Origin: Roseivirga seohaensis
GTDB taxonomy: Bacteria > Bacteroidota > Bacteroidia > Cytophagales > Cyclobacteriaceae
DNA: 64,000 nucleotides
Assembly: GCF_001592945.1 (NCBI RefSeq)
Contig: NZ_LRPB01000046.1
Coordinates: 62,001 to 126,000 of the forward strand
Reading direction: 5' to 3'
The position numbers were made by a program, and so were the translations under genes. The notes under the pieces were generated by a model that saw only the letters and a program-made list of their open reading frames with translations, did no database searches and was not told where the DNA came from. This document shows, piece by piece, positions 51,715 through 59,171 of this stretch. Within the stretch, counting starts at the first letter, position 1, and the number at the start of each line of letters is the position of its first letter.

Positions 51715-52425
51715 TTATTTCCCAAAAACCTTTTTAAGTAATTCCGAAGTACGAGCCCCAGCATTCTCTCTGATATTAAGCTCTTCTTTGGCAATCATCA
51801 CGAACAAGCCATCAATGGCTTTTGCAGTAACATAAGCCGTTAAATCCGTTTCTACTTTCTTCACAAATGGCACCTTGTTGTAAGTACCCATTACATCTGA
51901 CCAATATTTAGTAGCATTTACCTTTTGCAGTGACGCCTCTATAATTGGGTTAAATTTTCCTTCTAGCGAAGTGGTTGTTTCTCGCTCTAAAAATTGAGTA
52001 GCCGCATCTTTATCACCTTTTACAATGTTTATAGCATCGTTAATGGTGAGAGATTTAATGGCCGCAATAAAAATATCCTTGGCTTCATAGGCAGCATTTT
52101 CTGCTGCACGGTTCAAAGACTCCACCGCTTGATCAACTTGATTCCCCAAACCGAGTGCTCTTAGCTTACTTTCAACCGCTTGCGCCTCTTGCGGAAAAGG
52201 AATCTTGATTTCAGGGTTTTTATAATAACCATCTACTTTAGAAAGTATATCAACCCCTTTTGAAGTACCTTGCTCCAAAGCTTCTTTAAGCGCATTGGCC
52301 GCTTCTTCTTTAGAAAAGGCTGCTCCTCCTCCACCTAAAATATCTTTAGCCTGTTTAAATATTTGGCCTTGAGCGGAACAACCGAATAATAGGAAAAGGG
52401 AAAATAGTAATGTTAGTTTTTTCAT
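51715..52425 (-). CDS. DUF4197-family secreted protein
   Basis: 236 aa from the ATG at 52425 with lipoprotein-like leader MKKLTLLFSLFLLFGCSAQG. All-helical, matching DUF4197: GVDILSKVDGYYKNPEIKIPFPQEA, NRAAENAAYEAKDIFIAAIKSLTINDAINIVKG, ATTSLEGKFNPI... and AIDGLFVMIAKEE. Function unknown; likely outer membrane or periplasmic. Upstream reading of a longer start (52536) is not convincing. Confidence 0.85.
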   Translation of the reverse strand: MKKLTLLFSLFLLFGCSAQGQIFKQAKDILGGGGAAFSKEEAANALKEALEQGTSKGVDILSKVDGYYKNPEIKIPFPQEAQAVESKLRALGLGNQVDQAVESLNRAAENAAYEAKDIFIAAIKSLTINDAINIVKGDKDAATQFLERETTTSLEGKFNPIIEASLQKVNATKYWSDVMGTYNKVPFVKKVETDLTAYVTAKAIDGLFVMIAKEELNIRENAGARTSELLKKVFGK

Positions 52426-52673
52426 AATGACGATTCTTTGTTTGAACCTAACGAACGACTTGGCAAATACTACACCAAACCCATATAATTTTTTAAAGTG
52501 GTCAAATTTAAATTTAGTGTAGCTCAATTTATTCAACGAACCTCAAATATTGTGTTCAGAAACAATTCATTATCGATAATAAATATTCACACACTTTAAT
52601 GTTGCTCCTACCATTGTTTTAAATAGAAATTAATTGCTTATTTTTAATTGAAATTTTAAATTTAATTCAAATC

Positions 52674-52967
52674 ATGGCATATTCAATCACACAAAACATC
52701 GAATCACTTCCAGAAGAACAGAATTTTGAGCATAAACTTACTACTACTTTAGAGAAAGGAAAGTTTCTTGCCATTACGGAAAACAAATTAGAAGAAGGAT
52801 CCAATCAAAGAGTTATTACAGCTCAAATTATGTCTATGGAAGAGGCTGAAGGAGGAGAAACTTCTGTACCAATTACTTTAGTAAAAGGTGAAAAAGAAGA
52901 TAGTATAAAAGTAATAGTCAATGATGAAACTGGAAACCAAATAGCCAGTAGCGAAACAAAATATTAA
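52674..52967 (+). CDS. small acidic protein of unknown function
   Basis: 97 aa, MAYSITQNIESLPEEQNFEH start, rich in Glu and Thr; alternating strand-like pattern (VITAQIMSMEEAEGG, VPITLVKGEKEDSIKVIV). No signal peptide, no membrane segment, no family recognised. Followed by a 527-base stretch without genes. Confidence 0.6.
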   Translation: MAYSITQNIESLPEEQNFEHKLTTTLEKGKFLAITENKLEEGSNQRVITAQIMSMEEAEGGETSVPITLVKGEKEDSIKVIVNDETGNQIASSETKY

Positions 52968-53494
52968 TTAAAAAAGATTGCCGTCAATATTCAGTTTTAG
53001 ATTAAATATTGACGGCCAATTTGGTTTCTCTTCAAACTCTCCTTCTGATTTTCACATCTACTCCTTCATAAGTAGCACTAACCCATTACAGGGTAATGCG
53101 ATACACCGCCAATTAAAGCTGTCTACAGCCTAATAAAAAACACTAATAAAAGAATTGTAGCCTTATTGGTTTTAGTTTTTTGGCGTCCGTTAAAACACTC
53201 TCCTCCCCCAACATAAACACCATTCAAGCACTTGATTATCAATACATTTTTAAAGACACTACTTATTATCAGTAATAACTATTTTGATAAAAATAGCTGA
53301 AACACTTTCCATAACCTCTTCCGAATTTAAAATGGAAAGCGGGAGAACTCCGACCCGCTTTTGAACCAATCTCTTCCCAAAACAGTTGGCAAAATCTATA
53401 TAGAAATTTCTAAACACCAACGACCCAATATTTAGAAAATCACGGGTCGTTCTTGGGTTAATCCAGAGACTAAAAAAAGCAAATTATTATTAAA
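52968..53494. other. gene-free region with several inverted repeats
   Basis: No credible reading frame. Hairpins: GCCGTCAATATT (52980-52991) / AATATTGACGGC (53005-53016); AAAGCGGG (53336-53343) / CCCGCTTT (53354-53361); AACGACCC (53419-53426) / GGGTCGTT (53444-53451). The first is suited to end the 97-aa gene; the others are unexplained. Confidence 0.6.
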
Positions 53495-54151
53495 ATGAAT
53501 ATTACTGAAATTTTAAACAGACGTTATTCCACTAAGGAATTTGACACAACAAAAACCATTTCGGACGAAGATTTCGAGCAAGTAAAAGCATTACTAAGAT
53601 TAAGTCCGTCAAGTACTAACCTTCAGCCTTGGCACTTTATTATAGCCAACACAAAAGCCGGGAAAGAAAGAATTGCTAAAGGAACTCAAGGCTTCTTCCA
53701 ATTCAACAATTCTAAAGTATTAGACGCATCTCATGTGATTGTTTTCTGTTCTAAAATTGATGCGGATGAAGAGTTCTTAAACCGCATTTTAGAGCAAGAA
53801 GATAAAGACGGTCGTTTTGCACAACAATCATTCAAAGAGCAAATGAGAGGCGGTAGAAAAACGTTTACCGACATTCATCGCTATGATTTGAAAGACCTTC
53901 AGCATTGGTTAGAAAAGCAGGTTTATTTAAATATGGGCTCACTTTTACTTGGCGTAGCCGCATTAGGCATTGATGCCGTACCTATGGAAGGGGTTGATGT
54001 AAAAACTCTCGACCAAGAGTTTGGCTTACGCGAAAAGGGGCTAACCACATTGGCTGTTGTAGCTTTGGGTTATCGTAAAGACACTGACTTTAATGCGACT
54101 TTGCCAAAATCGAGACTACCAGAAGAAGAAATCATTACTCAATTGGATTAG
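53495..54151 (+). CDS. nitroreductase-family FMN oxidoreductase
   Basis: 218 aa. Opening NITEILNRRYSTKEFD, with the typical FMN-phosphate region SPSSTNLQPWHFIIANTK and VYLNMGSLLLGVAALGIDAVPMEGVD and C-terminal GLTTLAVVALGYRKDTD. NfsB-like NAD(P)H-dependent reductase of nitro compounds or quinones. A 35-base spacing to the downstream SnoaL gene suggests co-transcription. Confidence 0.92.
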   Translation: MNITEILNRRYSTKEFDTTKTISDEDFEQVKALLRLSPSSTNLQPWHFIIANTKAGKERIAKGTQGFFQFNNSKVLDASHVIVFCSKIDADEEFLNRILEQEDKDGRFAQQSFKEQMRGGRKTFTDIHRYDLKDLQHWLEKQVYLNMGSLLLGVAALGIDAVPMEGVDVKTLDQEFGLREKGLTTLAVVALGYRKDTDFNATLPKSRLPEEEIITQLD

Positions 54152-54185
54152 TCAACTTGATATTTCCGCCTGCAAAAAAACGAAC

Positions 54186-54563
54186 ATGGATTTAGAAAAG
54201 AATAAACAAAACGCCATTGCTTTCTATAAAACGGCCTATGAAGGAAATCCTCAAAAGGCAATTGAACTGTATGTTGGTGAGGAGTATATTCAGCATAATC
54301 CCGATGTTGAGGATGGAACAGCGGGGTTTGTCAACTATTTCAAACGAATGCAGACCGAATATCCAAATAAGTCGATTGAGTTTGTGCGCTGCATTGCCGA
54401 AGGGGATTTAGTAGCGCTACACACCCATCAAACTTGGCCGGGGAATGACCAATACGTGACCATGGATTTTTTCCGCTTTGATAAAAACGGAAAAATCTGT
54501 GAACATTGGGATGCCATTCAACAAATACCAAGCGTATCGAAGAATCCCAACACCATGTATTAA
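54186..54563 (+). CDS. SnoaL-like polyketide-cyclase family protein
   Basis: 125 aa from ATG 54186; a longer start overlapping the nitroreductase gene is not needed. NTF2-like fold: NAIAFYKTAYEGNPQKAIELYVGEEYIQHNPDVEDG, then TEYPNKSIEFVRCIAEGDLVALHTHQ and DFFRFDKNGKICEHWDAIQ. Could be a predicted SnoaL-type cyclase/isomerase; substrate unknown. Confidence 0.85.
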   Translation: MDLEKNKQNAIAFYKTAYEGNPQKAIELYVGEEYIQHNPDVEDGTAGFVNYFKRMQTEYPNKSIEFVRCIAEGDLVALHTHQTWPGNDQYVTMDFFRFDKNGKICEHWDAIQQIPSVSKNPNTMY

Positions 54564-54573
54564 AACCTACATC

Positions 54574-54616
54574 AAACACCTCTCTTTCCTTAAAAAAAGA
54601 GAGGTGTTTTCTTTTT
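54574..54616. terminator. terminator between SnoaL and rapA-like genes
   Basis: AAACACCTCTCTTT and AAAGAGAGGTGTTT form a perfect 14-bp stem with a 9-base loop; TTTTCTTTTT follows on the plus strand. It lies between convergent genes. Confidence 0.9.
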
Positions 54617-54630
54617 AATAATAACTCAAC

Positions 54631-57462
54631 TTAAGCTCCTTCTTTAATCAACTGAAGCGCATCCATTCTTACACGTGAACTTTTTATCAACCTTGAAAGC
54701 ATGGCTTGTTCATTCAGAGCTATTTGGATTTCTTCTGACCTAATATTTTTATTTTTCTCATGCAGTGAAGCCAACCTACCAATTTCGTGATTCATAGTTT
54801 GACTCATTTTTTTCAGCCCTTTTATAACTTCCTTCTCTCTATGTTCTTCCACCAATTCTGTGGCGCACTTTATCATATGAGGAAGAATAATATCTACCAA
54901 ATACTCATTCTCCAGCAAATCATTCACTTGCCCTGGCCGTAATTGCTGATCGAACAATTCAACAGGGTATTCGTCTGTAACCTCCTCACCACTATGATCC
55001 ACTACAATCCTCAAAGGTGTATTGGGAAGAAAACGATCTACGTTAATATTTTTACCTCCAGATGTTTCGAGTACAAAAAGCACTTCCAAAAGAATCATTG
55101 AATTCCCTGTTCCGCGAAGCACTCCGTAACTGGCGCCTCCCGTTCCTGAACTGAGCACCATATCTATGGCACCTGTAGCCATCGGGTGATCCCAACTGAT
55201 AAAACTTACATCTTCCCTACTCAATGCGCGTTTCCGATCGAAGGTGATTGAAATCCCTTGGTCTGGAATGGAAGGAAATTGAACCGCATTGGATTGCTTC
55301 GGATGTAACAAATAAGTTCTTGACGCTAAATCTTCCGTATCAATTCCGAACTGCTCAAAAACTTGAATCATGTACTTTTCTAAGTCCATATCCAGGTCGG
55401 CAGCTTTAATCTGTTCTACCAGTTTTTCTGCAACTTTTGGCCTAAAAGAATTCATTTCAAGCAATCGATCCCGGCCTTTGGCCAGCATTTTCTTTAGCTT
55501 TTGATGATAAGCCGCGGTATCGGCAATCAGCGATTCAAGTTGGTAAGCCGAGGCTTCATTCGCAACAGACACTGTTACTTCCTTCAGGCGATTGTAAAAC
55601 AGCTGCACCAGTTGATTTCCACCCTCCAAATTTTCTTCAAAAGCATTCAATCCTTCGTGAAACCATCGAACAAGCACTTCTTGCGGACTTCCCTTAAGGT
55701 ATGGCACATGAATTTGGATATCTTCCAATTGCCCAATCCGATCCAAACGCCCAATTCTCTGTTCCAATAATTCAGGGTGAACCGGCAAATCGAAGAGAAT
55801 GAGGTGATGTGCAAATTGAAAATTCCTTCCCTCGCTCCCTATTTCAGAACAAAGGAGTAAACGAGCACCATCGGGTTCAGCAAACCAAGCCGCATTTCTA
55901 TCCCTTTGCACAATGGTAAGGTCTTCGTGAAAAACGGCCACTTTTATGCTACTGAGCTTTTTTAAAGCAGCTTCCAAGGCCAGTACTTTTTCTTCACTTC
56001 TACAAATCAGCACCGCTTTTGACGGTTTTAGTTGCTTCATCAGCTTCACCAACCAACTCACCCTGGGGTCTTCATTAAACCAAAACCTTTGCTTGACCGA
56101 AGCGGAGTCTGATGGCTCCATATCGAGTGTATATTCCTGTGATAAACGTTTTACCCACAGGTCATGCTCTTTTGCTGCTTGAAGAGGAATAAGGTGAACT
56201 TTTCGCTTCGGAAAACCACTCATGGCTGAACGTGTGTTTCTAAACACCACCCTTCCTGGGCCATGTTGGTCGAGCAAATCTTCGATAAGATGGTTCTTTG
56301 CTGCTTCGCTTCCTTTAGCAAAGGCATCCATTCTTTCTTTGCCAAACATCTGTTCCAATAATTGAAACTCAGCCGCCACTAAATCCTTGCCCGATGACAA
56401 TTTCTCTACAATATTGGCAATAGCAGTATTGTCCTGCGATTCATTCTTAAAGGTATTATAGTCCGCATACCGCTCTGGATCAAGCAATCGAAGCCTTGCA
56501 AAATGACTCTCTACACCCAATTGTTCAGGTGTGGCCGTCAATAATAACAGGCCCTTTGCTACTTTGCTCAATAGCTCTACAATGGCGTACTCATGACTTA
56601 CTTTATCAACAGACCATTCCAAATGATGAGCTTCATCCACCACCAGCATGTCCCAGTTGGCGGTTAGGGCCTGCCGAGCACGCTTTTTTGAACCCGCCAC
56701 AAAAGAAGTGCTGCAAATAATCAATTGATCATCTAAGAACGGGTTCCCTTCTGGCGCACTTTCATCGAGCGAAGCGCAGCGCTCTTCGTCATAAATATGA
56801 AACCACAGGTTAAATCGTCTGAGCAGTTCTACAAACCATTGGTGTACCAATGAGTCGGGAACAAGGATTAACACCCTAGAAATTCGTCCGCTCAAGAGTA
56901 ATCTATGCAAAATCAAACAGGCTTCAATTGTTTTACCAAGCCCTACTTGATCTGAAAGCAGCACACGCGGTGCATAGCGAGAACTGACCTCGTGGGCAAT
57001 ATATAACTGATGGGGAATAAGGTCGATTCGGCCACCCACAAAACCATTGATGGGCGAAATTCTTCTATGGTGGTCGTATTCTAATGTCTTTCTACGTAAT
57101 GCGAATAATTGAGGGGTTTCAACATCTCCCATAAACAAGCGATCGTCAACCCCGTGCGTTACGGATACATCTCCAAGTTCTGCTTCCGAAAGGCTTCTAT
57201 CTTTCCCTATATAGAGGAATAAATCACCTTTCTCCTCTACACGATCCACCAATAAGGGTTGCTGGTTCATATCCACGATGGTATCTCCAGGTTTGAAAAC
57301 TACCCTACGCAATGGAGCATTTTCCATGGCATACTGTCGCGTTTCATCTGGTACAGGAAAATGAATCGTGACCCTCCCTTTGCTGGTTTCTGTAACGATT
57401 CCCACGCCTAGTTCAGGCTCTCCCTCACTTGTCCATCTTTGCTCTGGAAAGAAGTTTCCCAT
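54631..57462 (-). CDS. rapA: RapA-type SWI2/SNF2 ATPase (RNA polymerase recycling)
   Basis: 943 aa (E. coli RapA has 968). N-terminal MGNFFPEQRWTSEGEPELGVGIV is the RapA signature for RNA polymerase binding. Helicase motifs: I SDQVGLGKT, II DEAHH, motifs V/VI GSEGRNFQFAHHLILFDLP and QRIGRLDRIGQ. It is the only apparent SNF2-type protein in the window. In E. coli RapA stimulates RNA polymerase recycling; RapA is mainly a gammaproteobacterial gene, so this copy may be horizontally gained. Convergent to the SnoaL gene. Confidence 0.93.
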   Translation of the reverse strand: MGNFFPEQRWTSEGEPELGVGIVTETSKGRVTIHFPVPDETRQYAMENAPLRRVVFKPGDTIVDMNQQPLLVDRVEEKGDLFLYIGKDRSLSEAELGDVSVTHGVDDRLFMGDVETPQLFALRRKTLEYDHHRRISPINGFVGGRIDLIPHQLYIAHEVSSRYAPRVLLSDQVGLGKTIEACLILHRLLLSGRISRVLILVPDSLVHQWFVELLRRFNLWFHIYDEERCASLDESAPEGNPFLDDQLIICSTSFVAGSKKRARQALTANWDMLVVDEAHHLEWSVDKVSHEYAIVELLSKVAKGLLLLTATPEQLGVESHFARLRLLDPERYADYNTFKNESQDNTAIANIVEKLSSGKDLVAAEFQLLEQMFGKERMDAFAKGSEAAKNHLIEDLLDQHGPGRVVFRNTRSAMSGFPKRKVHLIPLQAAKEHDLWVKRLSQEYTLDMEPSDSASVKQRFWFNEDPRVSWLVKLMKQLKPSKAVLICRSEEKVLALEAALKKLSSIKVAVFHEDLTIVQRDRNAAWFAEPDGARLLLCSEIGSEGRNFQFAHHLILFDLPVHPELLEQRIGRLDRIGQLEDIQIHVPYLKGSPQEVLVRWFHEGLNAFEENLEGGNQLVQLFYNRLKEVTVSVANEASAYQLESLIADTAAYHQKLKKMLAKGRDRLLEMNSFRPKVAEKLVEQIKAADLDMDLEKYMIQVFEQFGIDTEDLASRTYLLHPKQSNAVQFPSIPDQGISITFDRKRALSREDVSFISWDHPMATGAIDMVLSSGTGGASYGVLRGTGNSMILLEVLFVLETSGGKNINVDRFLPNTPLRIVVDHSGEEVTDEYPVELFDQQLRPGQVNDLLENEYLVDIILPHMIKCATELVEEHREKEVIKGLKKMSQTMNHEIGRLASLHEKNKNIRSEEIQIALNEQAMLSRLIKSSRVRMDALQLIKEGA

Positions 57463-57768
57463 AGAATTATTCTTATTTGGTGAATGTTGAAATGGAGCAA
57501 GACCAAATGGATTTTCCTCTGGATTGCACCGCTCTCTTCTTACTCAGCAAAGTTGACGAACAAATTCAATATTGACTTACAAATGTTTAGGAAATGTGAT
57601 TAGACTCATTGATCTGAAGGTCTCACTCAGACCAACATAAAAGCCCAAACCATACGCTTGAACTAGTGCTAGGCACTTAAGTCAAAAGCACATTAACTTA
57701 ACTTTATAATTTAAAGATTTACCAAAGAATACAAATCAAATAATAATGACATTCGTTACATTAGCACT
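57463..57768. other. gene-free region with palindrome GGTCTCACTCAGACC
   Basis: No gene is seen. It holds the palindrome GGTCTCACTCAGACC at 57619-57633 and the 20-mer TCTCACTCAGACCAACATAA (57621-57640), nearly repeated at 59092-59111. Promoters for rapA and the next gene may also lie here, not identified. Confidence 0.55.
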
Positions 57769-57957
57769 ATGGAAGCAAAACTTAAAGAGCATTTAATTCA
57801 GATTGCGGATCAGCTTACACCGGAGTCAACTCTTGAAGATGTTTTTGAGCAACTTTCACTTCTTTCAGACATTGAAACCTCTGAGCAACAAGAAAAGGCG
57901 GGTGAAACGCTAAGCCACCGAGAAGTTAAAGAAGCCTCAAAAGCATGGCTTTTATAA
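57769..57957 (+). CDS. antitoxin-like small protein, without adjacent toxin
   Basis: 62 aa, MEAKLKEHLIQIADQLTPES then TLEDVFEQLSLLSDIETSEQQEKAGETLSHREVKEASKAWLL. The pattern LSHxEVKExxxxWL at the end and STLEDVFEQL at the start resemble small addiction-module antitoxins of type II systems. A RelE/ParE-like toxin normally overlaps downstream, but none is seen; a repeat element starts 29 bases after the stop. Possibly a solitary antitoxin or the remnant of a broken TA pair. Confidence 0.7.
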   Translation: MEAKLKEHLIQIADQLTPESTLEDVFEQLSLLSDIETSEQQEKAGETLSHREVKEASKAWLL

Positions 57958-57985
57958 TCCCACCACAAATATCCTCCACCCATTT

Positions 57986-58123
57986 TATTAACCACCTCAG
58001 CATTCCTTCCTTTTTCTTGCCTCCGAAGCTTTCACTGGTGGACTGTAGCCTCTGGAGAAGAGCTCAGCGAAGTAGCAGAGAGGATTAGGGAGGTGATGGA
58101 ATACAAAAAATCAGTAGATTGAG
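57986..58123. repeat. copy A of a dispersed repeat (5' bracket of GIY-YIG gene)
   Basis: Starts TTATTAACCACCTCAGCATTCC (57986-58008) and ends GAGGATTAGGGAGGTGA (58081-58097) ... AGTAGATTGA (58114-58123). The same three blocks occur in the same order in copy B (61756-61829). The middle differs in length, with copy A holding an additional ~60 bases. Confidence 0.75.
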
Positions 58124-58200
58124 GGAAAATATTAGGAGAAGTGAACCAAAGCACATCTACTCTATTGCTACAAATAGTTTATGCATCATATTAACTAAAA

Positions 58201-59064
58201 ATGAGATTCGGTAAAACAATAAAAATATTTCTTATTGACGGTGATCCAAATGGAAGAATGAGTTGTGAACTTTCCAACTGGTCTGGAAAAGCATATAAAA
58301 TCCCAAGGATTAAAATCAAAGATTGCACAGACCGGGATGACTTAACAAGTACAGGCGTTTACTTGCTTTTTGGAAAAGATGATACTGGAAAAGACCAAGT
58401 CTATATTGGCGAGGCTGAATCAATTTTAAAACGACTTAACCAACAATTGAATCAGAAGGATTTTTGGAATGAAGCAATCATTTTTATCAGTAAAGACGAA
58501 AACTTAAACAAAGCGCATATAAAGTATTTAGAGAACCGTCTTCATGAAATTGCAAAATCCGCTAATCGCTATACTGTTGACAATTCAATTATTCCTACTC
58601 AATCCTCAATCTCAGAATCGGATCGTGCAGAAATGGAGGAATTTATTGAGTATATAAAAATGCTAGTAAACACTCTAGGACATAAAGTATTTGATGAAAA
58701 AAGGGATTTCAAACCAAAGAAAAAACAAGAGACTTTTTTTATCAAAGCAAACCGAGGTGCTGACGGACAAGGCGAGCCTACATCGGATGGTTTTGTTGTT
58801 TTTAAAGGTTCAAAAGCTGCCGGTTCAACAGTCAATTCGATGACTCAAAACTTTGTAAATCTTCGACAAAAATTAATTAACGAAGGGGTTCTCATGAACA
58901 AAGGTGAGTATTATGATTTCCCTGAAGATTATATTTTCAGTAGCCCTTCTACTGCTGCTTCAATTGTTTTGGGAAGGAATGCAAACGGGTTAACCGAATG
59001 GAAGTTATCAAATGGAAAGACTCTAAAAGAATTCGAATCAAATGAGAAATCAACTAAAGTATAA
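58201..59064 (+). CDS. GIY-YIG nuclease domain protein with C-terminal DUF4357
   Basis: 287 aa. GIY-YIG motif: GVYLLFG (GVY at 52-54), QVYIGEAESI (YIG at 68-70), Arg78 in LKRL and catalytic Glu111 in YLENRL. Residues 170-285 (RGADGQGEPTSDGFVVFKGSKAAG ... FSSPSTAASIVLGRNANGLTEWKL) match DUF4357, a domain often found in restriction or phage-defence proteins. No methyltransferase is adjacent. Predicted endonuclease acting on DNA; a host-defence role is an inference. The gene sits between repeat copy A and the palindrome at 59091. Confidence 0.88.
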   Translation: MRFGKTIKIFLIDGDPNGRMSCELSNWSGKAYKIPRIKIKDCTDRDDLTSTGVYLLFGKDDTGKDQVYIGEAESILKRLNQQLNQKDFWNEAIIFISKDENLNKAHIKYLENRLHEIAKSANRYTVDNSIIPTQSSISESDRAEMEEFIEYIKMLVNTLGHKVFDEKRDFKPKKKQETFFIKANRGADGQGEPTSDGFVVFKGSKAAGSTVNSMTQNFVNLRQKLINEGVLMNKGEYYDFPEDYIFSSPSTAASIVLGRNANGLTEWKLSNGKTLKEFESNEKSTKV

Positions 59065-59090
59065 ATCAGGCTTCGCCTTCTGGTCTTCGC

Positions 59091-59111
59091 GTCTCACTGA
59101 GACCAACATAA
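59091..59111. repeat. palindrome GTCTCACTGAGAC plus CAACATAA
   Basis: GTCTCA-C-TGAGAC is a perfect 13-base palindrome (59091-59103). The 20-mer TCTCACTGAGACCAACATAA is the same as at 57621-57640 with one change, so two direct copies bracket the antitoxin-like and GIY-YIG genes. Confidence 0.75.
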
Positions 59112-59112
59112 C

Positions 59113-59151
59113 ACAAAAAAGGCCCATTCCACAAACAGAATGAGCCTTTTG
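59113..59151 (-). terminator. terminator of permease 3
   Basis: On the minus strand AAAAGGCTCATTC pairs with GAATGGGCCTTTT (one G-U) around a 7-base loop and ends with TTTTTTG. It is about 20 bases after the permease stop at 59172. Confidence 0.8.
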
Positions 59152-59171
59152 ACTTTTAATTACTTTACTCC

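Noticed and set aside
57958-58200. Hidden toxin gene after the antitoxin-like gene
   Set aside because: No reading frame with toxin features; the sequence is occupied by repeat copy A.
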